DNA of 64,000 bases from an uncultured Propionivibrio sp. (GTDB lineage Bacteria; Pseudomonadota; Gammaproteobacteria; Burkholderiales; Rhodocyclaceae): the NCBI RefSeq assembly GCF_963666255.1, contig NZ_OY762656.1, positions 1,054,001-1,118,000 of the forward strand, read 5' to 3'. The position numbers and the translations under genes were made by a program. Shown here piece by piece: positions 26,726-34,485 of this stretch; within the stretch, counting starts at the first letter, position 1; each line of letters begins with the position of its first letter. The notes beneath the pieces are model-generated. The model saw only the letters and a program-made list of their open reading frames with translations, made no database searches and had not been told where the DNA came from.

Positions 26726-27339
26726 TATTTTCGGCCCAGGCGGTAGAAGGCGAGGCTGCCGTCGAGGTTCGGGTCCTCAGTCACGAGTTGGCCGGCGTCG
26801 TTGAAGGCGCGTCGTTCGAGGATGGCGATGCCGAGCTTGTCGCACAACGCTTCGAAATCGGCGATGGTGAAGAAGCGCACGTTCGGCGTTTCATACCATT
26901 CGTAGGGCAGATCCTCGGAAACCGGGACGTGGCCGTTGGCGATTGCCTCGCGGTTCGTGCGGTAGGCGAAATTGGGAAAGCTGACGACCGCTTCGCGGGC
27001 GACGCGCAGCATTTCCGTGAGGATGCGCTCGGTCGCCAGCATCGCCTGCAGCGCCTGCGAGATGACGACGTAATCGAACGACTGGTCTTCGAAGCCGGAC
27101 AGCCCGTGGTCGATGTTCATCTGGATGACGTCGACGTTGTTGCGGATGCAACCGAGAACACTGTCATGGTCGATTTCGACGCCGTAGCCGCTGATGTCCT
27201 TGTGTTCGCGCAGGTAGCGCAGCAAGGAGCCGTCCCCGCAGCCAAGGTCGAGCACGCGGCTGTTGGCGGGTATCCAGTCGGCGATGACGGCGAAGTCGAA
27301 GCGGTCGCGCTCCTGTTTGGTCAGTTTGCGTAGGTTCAT
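26725..27339 (-). CDS. metW: methionine biosynthesis protein MetW
   Basis: MetW is a class I methyltransferase-fold protein found beside MetX in proteobacteria and needed for efficient homoserine acylation. The 204-residue product shows the SAM-fold glycine motif [15 protein letters not shown], the acidic VEIDHD, and the family segment [12 protein letters not shown]. It overlaps the metX stop by 4 bases and shares metX's riboswitch-controlled transcript. Confidence 0.95.
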   Translation of the reverse strand: MNLRKLTKQERDRFDFAVIADWIPANSRVLDLGCGDGSLLRYLREHKDISGYGVEIDHDSVLGCIRNNVDVIQMNIDHGLSGFEDQSFDYVVISQALQAMLATERILTEMLRVAREAVVSFPNFAYRTNREAIANGHVPVSEDLPYEWYETPNVRFFTIADFEALCDKLGIAILERRAFNDAGQLVTEDPNLDGSLAFYRLGRK

Positions 27340-28463
27340 ACCGCGATGTTCTCCAGATAGGCCCGCAGCACGGCGTGATAATGGGCGTCGTCGAGCAGGA
27401 AGGAATCGTGCCCGGCGTCGCAGTCGATTTCGGCGTAGGCGACGCGTCGGCGGTTCTTCAGCAGCGCGAAAACGATTTCGCGCGAGCGGGCCGGCGAGAA
27501 GCGCCAGTCGGTCGAGAAGCTGGCGATGAAAAACTCGGCTTTCGCCCGCGCCAGCGCGGCGGCGAGGTCGCCGTCGTAAGCGTAGGCCGGGTCGAAGTAG
27601 TCGAGCGCCTTGGTCGTCATCAGGTAGGTGTTGGCGTCGAAAAATCCGGCGAACTTGTCGCCCTGATAGCGCAGGTAGGATTCAACTTCAAAGTCGACGT
27701 CATAGCTGAAACGGTGTTCGTCATGACGCAAGCGGCGACCGAATTTCTCGTCCATCTGGTCGTCCGACAGGTAGGTGATGTGCCCGATCATGCGCGCCAG
27801 ACGCAGACCGCGTTTGGGTACGACACCATGCTCGGCATAGTGGCCGCCGTGGAAATCGGGATCGGACAGGATCGCCTGGCGGGCGACTTCGTTGAAGGCG
27901 ATGTTCTGGGCCGACAGCTTCGGCGCCGAGGCAATGGCGACGACATGACGGATGCGGTCGGGAAACTGCAGCGACCATTCGAGCGCCTGCATGCCGCCGA
28001 GGCTGCCGCCGAGTACCGCCGCCCAGGTGTCGATGCCGAGCGCGTCGGCCAGCCGGGCCTGCGCGGCCACCCAGTCTTCGACGGTGACGAGCGGGAAGTC
28101 GGCGCCATAGCGCTTGCCGGTCCCGGGATTGATCGATAACGGCCCGGTCGATCCGTAGCAGCCGCCGAGGTTATTCACGCCGATGACGAAAAACTTGCGC
28201 GTATCGAGCGGTTTGCCGGGGCCGACGAGGTTATCCCACCAGCCAAGATTATTCGGGTTGTCGGCGTAGGTGCCGGCGACGTGATGGCTGCCCGAGAGCG
28301 CATGACAGACAAGTACGGCATTCGAGCGCGTCGCGTTGAGCGTGCCGTAGGTTTCGTAAACGAGTTCGAAACCGGGCAGCTCGGCGCCGCTTTTCAAGGT
28401 CAGCGGTGCCTCGGAACGGAAGCGCTGTGGGGTGACGATTCCGACAGAATTTTCAGAGGTCAT
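27336..28463 (-). CDS. metX: homoserine O-acyltransferase MetX
   Basis: MetX acylates homoserine in the first committed step of methionine synthesis. It is an alpha/beta hydrolase-fold enzyme of 375 residues. The nucleophile elbow is [12 protein letters not shown], the oxyanion region is [14 protein letters not shown], and the catalytic His is in [12 protein letters not shown] start at ATG 28463 ([15 protein letters not shown]). A TTG 18 bases upstream lies in the terminator U-tract and is rejected. Annotated MetX proteins of proteobacteria can use acetyl- or succinyl-CoA; I cannot tell which from sequence reading. Expression is predicted to be shut off by SAM through the upstream SAM-II aptamer. 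Confidence 0.95.
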   Translation of the reverse strand: MTSENSVGIVTPQRFRSEAPLTLKSGAELPGFELVYETYGTLNATRSNAVLVCHALSGSHHVAGTYADNPNNLGWWDNLVGPGKPLDTRKFFVIGVNNLGGCYGSTGPLSINPGTGKRYGADFPLVTVEDWVAAQARLADALGIDTWAAVLGGSLGGMQALEWSLQFPDRIRHVVAIASAPKLSAQNIAFNEVARQAILSDPDFHGGHYAEHGVVPKRGLRLARMIGHITYLSDDQMDEKFGRRLRHDEHRFSYDVDFEVESYLRYQGDKFAGFFDANTYLMTTKALDYFDPAYAYDGDLAAALARAKAEFFIASFSTDWRFSPARSREIVFALLKNRRRVAYAEIDCDAGHDSFLLDDAHYHAVLRAYLENIAV

Positions 28464-28480
28464 TTCAGTCTGTTCGCACA

Positions 28481-28517
28481 AAAAACAAAACCCAGTCGGC
28501 TAACAAGCGGACTGGGT
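28481..28517 (-). terminator. riboswitch-controlled intrinsic terminator before metX
   Basis: Read on the minus strand, CCCAGTC and GACTGGG form a 7-base-pair stem, with an inner GCT/AGC extension, followed at once by TTTTGTTTTTT. This is a standard intrinsic terminator lying between the SAM-II aptamer and the metX ATG. Its 3' half contains TTAGCCG, the exact complement of CGGCTAA in the aptamer, giving an alternative antiterminator pairing. Confidence 0.88.
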
Positions 28518-28521
28518 GCGA

Positions 28522-28575
28522 GCCGCTTTAGCCGGATTTATTGAGCGCCCGCAAGCTGATCTTCAAATCGGCGCT
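28522..28575 (-). promoter_or_regulatory. SAM-II (SAM-alpha) riboswitch aptamer
   Basis: On the minus strand the leader matches the SAM-II consensus. Stem P1 is AGCGCC (28575-28570) with GGCGCT (28549-28544). The loop begins with the conserved GATTTG and contains CTTGC. After P1 come CAATAAATC and the highly conserved GGCTAAAG. Known SAM-II RNAs have the same order of GAUUU, UUGC, P1 3' strand, and GCUAAA. It precedes metX, the classic SAM-II target. Here it is linked to a downstream terminator, so control is probably at transcription rather than only at translation. Confidence 0.88.
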
Positions 28576-28583
28576 ATGGAAGG

Positions 28584-28612
28584 AAGTTACCGCTGTGATT
28601 GAGAAATGTCAA
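28584..28612 (-). promoter_or_regulatory. promoter of the metX leader
   Basis: On the minus strand a consensus -35, TTGACA (complement of 28607-28612), is separated by exactly 17 bases from TAACTT (complement of 28584-28589), a moderate -10. Transcription would start near 28577, almost at the first base of the SAM-II aptamer, which is what such a short leader requires. Confidence 0.72.
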
Positions 28613-28622
28613 ATCACAGCGG
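28590..28622 (-). repeat. inverted repeat at the ptsI end, overlapping the metX promoter
   Basis: CCGCTGTGATT (28590-28600) and AATCACAGCGG (28612-28622) form a perfect 11-base inverted repeat with an 11-base spacer, 7 bases past the ptsI stop. It may be the ptsI transcript terminator (no long U-tract follows). It also covers the metX -35 and spacer, so it could be an operator. The sequence does not decide between these. Confidence 0.6.
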
Positions 28623-28629
28623 CAGGGCT

Positions 28630-30381
28630 TTAAAGCTGCCAGGCGTTGAGTCGCTCGATCTGTTCCTGAATCTTGGCCGACTCTTCGAGCTTCAGGATGC
28701 GGCGGACGATCGGGGTGATCTCGGAGATGTCGCTCTGCTTGATCTTCTGCTTCACTTCCGGAATCTGCGCCGGGAACATCGAGAACTGGCGCAGGCCGAG
28801 GCCGAGCAGCAGGCGTGTCATGTGCGGATCGCCAGCGAGTTCGCCGCACATCGACACCGGTATGCCGGCCTTCTCGCCACTGCTGATGACATGCGAGAGG
28901 AGCATCAGTACCGCCGGGTGAAGCGGGTCGTACAGGCTGGCAACCTGCTCGTCGCTACGATCGATGGCCAGCGTGTACTGGATCAGGTCGTTCGTGCCGA
29001 TCGAAAGAAAATTGAGTCGACGCAGGAAGAGCCCGACGGCGAGGGCGGCTGCCGGTACTTCGATCATGCCGCCGATCTCGATGTTCTCGTCGAACGGAAC
29101 GCGTTCGCCGCGCAGGCTCGACTTCGCCTGCTCCAGCATCGCCAGCGTCTGGTCGATCTGGTGCGCATGCGAGAGCATCGGGATGAGGATTCTGATCTTG
29201 CCGTACCTTGAGGCGCGCAGGATGGCGCGCAACTGGGCGAGGAAGGGCTTGGGTTCGGCCAGCGACAGCCGGATCGAACGCAAGCCGAGCGCCGGATTGT
29301 CGCGCTTGCGGTCGGACGACGAGAGTTCGGTATGCAGGTTTTTGTCATTGCCGAGATCGAAGGTACGGATGGTGACCGGACGCCCCTCCATGCCTTTGAC
29401 GACCTTGCGGTAGGCTTCGAACTGCTCCTCCTCGCCGGGCATGTCGCCGCGACCAAGGAAGATGAACTCGGTCCGGAACAAGCCGATGCCTTCGGCGCCG
29501 CTCTCAAGTGCCAAAGCGACTTCGGCCGGCTCCTCGATGTTGGCGAGCAGGTCGATCTTCGTCTTGTCGAGCGTGGTCGCACGCGCGGTCTTGAGCAGCT
29601 TGAGCTTGGCGCGCTCGATTTCGATCTGACTCTTCTTGAGTTGATATTCCTCAAGAATTCGCGGGTCGGGATTGACGATGACGACGCCGCGCGTGCCATC
29701 GACGATCAGTTGTTCCTTGTCGCGAATCAGCTGCCGGGCGTTATGCAGGCCGAGTACCGCCGGAATGCCCATGCCGCGCGAGAGAATCGCGGTATGCGAG
29801 GTGGCGCCACCGACGTCGGTGATGAACGAGGCGAAATTCTGGTCCTTGAAGGCCATGACGTCGGCCGGCGACAGGTCGTGGGCGACGACGATCAGGTTTT
29901 CGCCCTTGACGCCCTTGCCGAACCGCGAGTGCGCATGGTCGGGGTGTCCGGTCAGTTCGCGCACGACCCGTTCGACCACTTGCCGGACGTCATAACTGCG
30001 TTCGCGCAGATAGGTGTCGTCAATGGCTTCGAACTGCCCGACCAGGTGTTCCATCTGCTGGACGATCGCCCACTCGGCGTTGCAGCGGCGTTCGCGGATG
30101 ATGTCCTTGGGAATCTCCGATAGCTCGGGGTCCGACAGGATCATCAGGTGCAAGTTGACGAAGGCACCGATGTCGGTAAGGGCGTGACCCGTATTGGCCT
30201 TCAGGGCCTGGAATTCGTTGCGGACGGCTTCGACGGCCGTTTCGAAACGTGCGATTTCCTTGTCCACCATGCGTGGTGGAATCAGCAGGTGCGAGACTTC
30301 GAGCGTCGCCTGCGAAATAAGGTGCGCCCGGCCGATGGCGATGCCGCCGGATACCGGCAATCCGTGCAGGGTGAAACTCAT
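28630..30381 (-). CDS. ptsI: phosphoenolpyruvate-protein phosphotransferase (PTS enzyme I)
   Basis: Enzyme I takes phosphate from PEP and passes it to HPr. The 583-residue protein shows the phosphohistidine segment GGATSHTAILSRGMGIPAV and the C-terminal PEP-binding motifs GLFRTEFIFLGR, LSIGTNDLIQYTLAIDRS and VSMCGELAGD. I start at ATG 30381 (MSFTLHGLPVSGG), behind GGGGAG; a frame eight codons longer enters ptsH. It follows ptsH by 7 bases. With no membrane EIIBC in the window, the chain is probably regulatory. Confidence 0.96.
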   Translation of the reverse strand: MSFTLHGLPVSGGIAIGRAHLISQATLEVSHLLIPPRMVDKEIARFETAVEAVRNEFQALKANTGHALTDIGAFVNLHLMILSDPELSEIPKDIIRERRCNAEWAIVQQMEHLVGQFEAIDDTYLRERSYDVRQVVERVVRELTGHPDHAHSRFGKGVKGENLIVVAHDLSPADVMAFKDQNFASFITDVGGATSHTAILSRGMGIPAVLGLHNARQLIRDKEQLIVDGTRGVVIVNPDPRILEEYQLKKSQIEIERAKLKLLKTARATTLDKTKIDLLANIEEPAEVALALESGAEGIGLFRTEFIFLGRGDMPGEEEQFEAYRKVVKGMEGRPVTIRTFDLGNDKNLHTELSSSDRKRDNPALGLRSIRLSLAEPKPFLAQLRAILRASRYGKIRILIPMLSHAHQIDQTLAMLEQAKSSLRGERVPFDENIEIGGMIEVPAAALAVGLFLRRLNFLSIGTNDLIQYTLAIDRSDEQVASLYDPLHPAVLMLLSHVISSGEKAGIPVSMCGELAGDPHMTRLLLGLGLRQFSMFPAQIPEVKQKIKQSDISEITPIVRRILKLEESAKIQEQIERLNAWQL

Positions 30382-30388
30382 GGCGTAC

Positions 30389-30658
30389 TCACTCCCCTTC
30401 GCCAAATTTGTCCTCGATCAGTTTAAGGATGGCATCGAGCGCCGGTTGTTCGTCCGCGCCGACCGTTTCGACGACGACGGTGGTTCCCTTGCCGGCGGCG
30501 AGCATCATCACGCCCATGATGCTCTTTGCATTGACGCGGCGGCTGCCCTTTTCCATCCACACCTCGGAGTCGAAGCCGGACGCCAGTTGGGTCAGCTTGG
30601 CCGAGGCGCGGGCATGAAGCCCGAGTTTGTTGGTGATCTGAATTTCTGCACGTGCCAT
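30389..30658 (-). CDS. ptsH: phosphocarrier protein HPr
   Basis: This 89-residue protein is the phosphate relay between enzyme I and EIIA. The phospho-accepting histidine is H15 in NKLGLHARASAKL. A regulatory-type serine lies in NAKSIMGVMML, the site HPr kinase would use if present. It sits between the EIIA gene (26-base gap) and ptsI. Confidence 0.96.
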   Translation of the reverse strand: MARAEIQITNKLGLHARASAKLTQLASGFDSEVWMEKGSRRVNAKSIMGVMMLAAGKGTTVVVETVGADEQPALDAILKLIEDKFGEGE

Positions 30659-30684
30659 TCGGTTTTCCTCGTGATCGGCAGCCT

Positions 30685-31074
30685 TTACTGCCGGTGCATG
30701 TTGATGACGCCGTCGCGACCGCCGCTGACAGCCTTTCTTACCAGGGTTTTCATTTCGCCTTTGCGGTAGGTGAGCGCCCGCAACACCATCGGCAGACTGA
30801 CGCCGGCGACGCCTTCGACACGGCCCGGTTCGAGCAGTTTGAGCGTCAGGTTCGACGGGCTTGCGCCGAGCACGTCGGTCATGATGAGCACGCCGTCGCC
30901 TTCGTCGACCTGGGTGACCAGCGTGCGCGCGAGCGGCAGCGTGTCGAGCGGGTCATCCTGTGGTGTCAGGCCGAGTTGGGCAAGCAGGGGAGGGCGCCGG
31001 TTGAGGATGTGGCAAACGTTCTGCACGAGGCTTTCGCCAAATGTTCCGTGCGTGATGAGAAGAATGCCGATCAT
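30685..31074 (-). CDS. PTS EIIA component, mannose/fructose (Man) family
   Basis: This free-standing 129-residue EIIA domain has its phosphohistidine at H9 (ILLITHGTFGESL) and the family segment GVLIMTDVLGASPSN. In Betaproteobacteria such proteins occur with HPr and enzyme I but without sugar permeases, and are thought to act in regulation. That is the likely situation here, since no EIIB or EIIC gene is nearby. Confidence 0.9.
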   Translation of the reverse strand: MIGILLITHGTFGESLVQNVCHILNRRPPLLAQLGLTPQDDPLDTLPLARTLVTQVDEGDGVLIMTDVLGASPSNLTLKLLEPGRVEGVAGVSLPMVLRALTYRKGEMKTLVRKAVSGGRDGVINMHRQ

Positions 31075-31101
31075 GACTCCTCCGGGGGATATTCCGACAT
31101 T

Positions 31102-32178
31102 CTAAGGTATTCCGCGATTTCCGGCAGGTGTGGCGGCATCGATCGTGATGACGGTGGCGTCGGCGCCGGCGAGGCTGCCGGGTTCGAGTCGTTGCTTGAA
31201 AGCGGCACTGGTCTCGATGCGACCGCTCGCGTCGACACGCAGGACGTGCGTGATGCCGAGTGCCCGCGCCATTTCGGGCCAACCTGATCCGGCGACGAAC
31301 AACGGCTTTGAGGCTGCGTCGGAGAGCGTGCCGGCGGCGGGTCGTGGCGTGATCAGGACACTGAGCGACTGGGTATGCGTCACCGGTGCGCCGCTGCGCG
31401 GGTCGAGCAGATGGCAGTAGCGCTTGCCGTCGAGCTCGAAATAGCGCTGATAGTCGCCCGAGGTGCCGATCGCTTCGCCATCCTTGAGCGCGAGCACGGC
31501 AAGCGGACCGGGCTGGCGTGGATGCTGGATGCCTATGCGCCAGGCGTCGCCGTGTTTCGTGCCCAGCGCCATGACATTGCCGCCAATATTGACGAGGGCG
31601 TTGCCGACGCCGTTTTCGTGCAGGATCGCGGTGGCCCGGTCGAGCGCGTAGCCCTTGAGATAACCGCCGAGGTCGAGCGCGACGCCCCGGTTGCGGCTGG
31701 TGACGCGCCGGTTTTCGATACGCAGGTCGGCGATGCTCGGGCGCTCCTTGCGCCAGGCGGCAAGCGCCCGTGCGTCGGGCAGTACGGCCTTGAACTCGTC
31801 CGACTGGAATCCCCAGAGACGGATCAGGCGGCCGATGCCCGGATCGAACAGGCCTTCGCCCAGCGCGGCAATGCGTTGTGCATCCTTGAGGATGGCGGCC
31901 ATTTCCTCGGACACCTCGATGGGTTTTCCGGCGGCGATGGCGGCATTGAGCGCGCTGAGTTCGGATGGCAGCCATGCGTGATAGGTCCGGTGCAGCCGGT
32001 CGAATTCGCGCAGCACGGCGTCCGTGGCGCGCCGTGCCGTCACCTCGTCGGCATCGGCGACGAGCACCTCGACGCGCGTGCCGAAAACGAAGGATTCCTG
32101 CTGGTGCAGGGCGGGCCGGCCGCAGGCGCCGAGGCCGGCGAACAGAAGAACGAGGATCAGGCGGCCGAGGCGATGCAT
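31102..32178 (-). CDS. apbE: FAD:protein FMN transferase ApbE
   Basis: ApbE attaches FMN covalently to threonine residues of periplasmic or membrane electron-transfer proteins such as RnfG/NqrC. The 358-residue product has a lipoprotein signal (LLFAGLGACG, cysteine near residue 19) and family motifs: VFGTRVEVLV, ALDLGGYLKGYALD, NIGGNVMALG and the C-terminal SDAASKPLFV. The start lies 22 bases inside the end of gshB. Its target is not in the window. Confidence 0.94.
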   Translation of the reverse strand: MHRLGRLILVLLFAGLGACGRPALHQQESFVFGTRVEVLVADADEVTARRATDAVLREFDRLHRTYHAWLPSELSALNAAIAAGKPIEVSEEMAAILKDAQRIAALGEGLFDPGIGRLIRLWGFQSDEFKAVLPDARALAAWRKERPSIADLRIENRRVTSRNRGVALDLGGYLKGYALDRATAILHENGVGNALVNIGGNVMALGTKHGDAWRIGIQHPRQPGPLAVLALKDGEAIGTSGDYQRYFELDGKRYCHLLDPRSGAPVTHTQSLSVLITPRPAAGTLSDAASKPLFVAGSGWPEMARALGITHVLRVDASGRIETSAAFKQRLEPGSLAGADATVITIDAATPAGNRGIP

Positions 32179-33113
32179 GCCTTTTCCACGGCGGCGATGA
32201 CAAGGCTGGCCGCGTCGAAGCCGGTCTGGTCAGCGATCTCGACCATGCAGGTCGGGCTGGTGACATTGATTTCAGTCAGCCAGTCGCCGATGACGTCGAT
32301 GCCGACGATCAGCAGTCCGCGCGCGGCAAGAACCGGGGCCAGCGCGCCGGCGATCTCGCGGTCGCGCGGTGTCAGTTCGCGCGCCTCGCCGTGCCCGCCG
32401 GCGGCCAGGTTGCCGCGCGTCTCGCCGGCCTTGGGAATGCGTGCCAGGCAGTAGGGCACGACCTCGCCGTCGATGATCAGGATGCGCTTGTCGCCCTGGC
32501 TGATCTCGGGAATGTAGCGCTGCGCCATAATCGTGCGCTGGCCACTTGCGGTCAGCGTCTCGACGATGACGTTGCGATTGGGGTCGTCGGCGCGGACGCG
32601 GAAGACCTGGCTGCCGCCCATGCCGTCGAGCGGCTTGAGGATGCAGTCGTGTTGCATGTCGATGAAACTGTGCAGCAAGGATTCGTCGCGCGCGACCTCG
32701 GTCGGGACGATGAATTGCGGGAACTCCAGGATCGCCAGCTTTTCCGAGTGGTCGCGCAGTGCCGCCGGGCGATTGAAGATGCGCGCACCTTCCGCTTCGG
32801 CACGTTCGAGCAGCCAGCAGGTGGTGATGTACTCGATGTCGAACGGCGGGTCCTTGCGCATCAGCACGGCGGTAAAATCGCGCAGCGGGACGACATGACG
32901 GACGAGTTCGACGCACCAGCGCCCGTCGTCGTAAAGCATTTCGAGGTGCACGGCTTCGGCGCAAACGCCGTGCAACGGCGACCAATGGATCGCCGACTGC
33001 TGGATCGCCCAGACCGCGTGGCCGGCGGCCTGCGCGGCACGCATCATGGCGATGCTGGAGTCCTTGGTGGCTTTGAGCGAATCGAGCGGGTCGACAATGA
33101 AGGCTAAGCGCAT
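32157..33113 (-). CDS. gshB: glutathione synthetase
   Basis: GshB adds glycine to gamma-glutamylcysteine. I start at ATG 33113 (MRLAFIVDPLDSLKATKDSS), giving 318 residues, the family norm. A frame 58 codons longer is spurious. ATP-grasp features include ILKPLDGMGGSQVFRV and LITINVTSPT-like C-terminal metal ligands (seen as LTEINVTSPTCM). gshA lies upstream by 41 bases, so both glutathione steps are encoded together. Confidence 0.97.
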   Translation of the reverse strand: MRLAFIVDPLDSLKATKDSSIAMMRAAQAAGHAVWAIQQSAIHWSPLHGVCAEAVHLEMLYDDGRWCVELVRHVVPLRDFTAVLMRKDPPFDIEYITTCWLLERAEAEGARIFNRPAALRDHSEKLAILEFPQFIVPTEVARDESLLHSFIDMQHDCILKPLDGMGGSQVFRVRADDPNRNVIVETLTASGQRTIMAQRYIPEISQGDKRILIIDGEVVPYCLARIPKAGETRGNLAAGGHGEARELTPRDREIAGALAPVLAARGLLIVGIDVIGDWLTEINVTSPTCMVEIADQTGFDAASLVIAAVEKACIASAA

Positions 33114-33154
33114 GAAGTATCCTCTCTGAACTGAAGCTGTTCGTCTGTATTCGT

Positions 33155-34450
33155 TTATTCGTCGGCGGGCGCCGTGCGTTCGAGTTCCAGCGAAGCGGCG
33201 AGCTGGGCGAGGCGGGCGACAACGCCGTACGCATAGAAGCGGTTGGGCGGTGCGTCCGGATTCTGGCCGCAGTCCGGTAGGCAGCAACTCGTCTCGAAAG
33301 CCAGCGGCTCGAAATGCATGCCGGGAGCGTTAAGGTTCTCGTCGATGCCGCGTCCACCGTGGACGCGGTAGAAACCGCCGACGACAAAGCGGTCGATCAT
33401 GTAGACGACCGGTTCGGCGACTTCGGCCACGTCGTTCTTGACGACGCGCTCGAAGGTATGGACGCCCTCCTGGATGATGACCTGGGTGACGTTGAGTCCT
33501 TCCTTGATGACCGACATCTTGTTGCGCTGCTTGCGGTTGAGGCCGATGACCTCTTCGGCGCTTTTTGCCGTCATCACGCCCATGCCGTAGGTGCCGGCGT
33601 CGGCCTTGACGACGACATAGGGCGTTTCGGTGATGCCGTACTCGTTGTATTTCTCTCGAATCAGCGTCAGAACCGCATCGACGTTCGCGGCCAGGCATTC
33701 CTCGCCCTGGCGCTCGTGGAAATTGACGTGGCTGCACACCGAAAAGTAGGGGTTGATCTGCCAGGGATCGATGCCGACGAGCTTGGCGAATTCGTCGGCG
33801 ACTTCGTCATAGGCGGCGAAGTGATTCGATTTGCGCCTTACCGCCCAGCCGGCATGCAGGGGCGGCAGCACGAACTGCTCGTTGAGGTTCTGCAGGATTT
33901 CGGGGATGCCGGCCGACAGGTCGTTGTTGAGCAGGACGGCGCAGGGATCGAAATCCTTGAGGCCAAGGCGGTAGCGCGTACGCACCAGCGGTTCGAGCAA
34001 CAGCGACTGGCCGTTGGGCAATGCCACCGGCGTCGGTTCGGTGATCTCCGGCAGCAGCGAGCCAATGCGCACGTCGAGGCCGGTCAGGCGCAGGATATTG
34101 ACGAGATGGGCGACGTTCTGCAGGTAGAAGACATTGCGCGTATGGTTTTCGGGGATCAGCAGCAGGCTCTTGGCGCTCGGGCAGATCTTCTCGATCGCGG
34201 TCATCGCCGCCTGTACGCAGAGCGGCATGAAATCGGCATTGAGATTGTTGAAACCGCCGGGGAACAGGTTCATGTCGACCGGCGCCAGCTTGAAGCCGGC
34301 ATTGCGCAGATCGACCGAGCCATAGAACGGCGGGGTATGCTCCTGCCATTGGCCGCGCAGCCAGCGCTCGATTTCCGGCGCGGCGTTGAGGAAGCGGCGC
34401 TCGAGTTCGAGAATCGGGCCGTTCAGGGCGGTAGTGAGATGTGGGACCAT
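33155..34450 (-). CDS. gshA: glutamate-cysteine ligase, proteobacterial GshA type
   Basis: This is the first enzyme of glutathione synthesis. The 431-residue protein belongs to the non-E. coli type found in beta/gamma-proteobacteria such as Acidithiobacillus. Typical segments: YGSVDLRNAGFKLAPVDMNL, FPGGFNNLN, and KADAGTYGMGVMT near the ATP-grasp-like core. I start at ATG 34450 (MVPHLTTALNGPILELERRF) behind AGGAG, discarding a 22-codon extension. It is followed by gshB and preceded by a DNA methyltransferase gene 35 bases away. Confidence 0.93.
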   Translation of the reverse strand: MVPHLTTALNGPILELERRFLNAAPEIERWLRGQWQEHTPPFYGSVDLRNAGFKLAPVDMNLFPGGFNNLNADFMPLCVQAAMTAIEKICPSAKSLLLIPENHTRNVFYLQNVAHLVNILRLTGLDVRIGSLLPEITEPTPVALPNGQSLLLEPLVRTRYRLGLKDFDPCAVLLNNDLSAGIPEILQNLNEQFVLPPLHAGWAVRRKSNHFAAYDEVADEFAKLVGIDPWQINPYFSVCSHVNFHERQGEECLAANVDAVLTLIREKYNEYGITETPYVVVKADAGTYGMGVMTAKSAEEVIGLNRKQRNKMSVIKEGLNVTQVIIQEGVHTFERVVKNDVAEVAEPVVYMIDRFVVGGFYRVHGGRGIDENLNAPGMHFEPLAFETSCCLPDCGQNPDAPPNRFYAYGVVARLAQLAASLELERTAPADE

Positions 34451-34485
34451 GCGGTTCTCCTGGTGATCGTGTCGGTGGGCGCGGG

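Noticed and set aside
28464-28481. TTG start for metX at 28481
   Set aside because: This codon lies in the U-tract of the terminator; ATG 28463 gives the normal MetX N-terminus.
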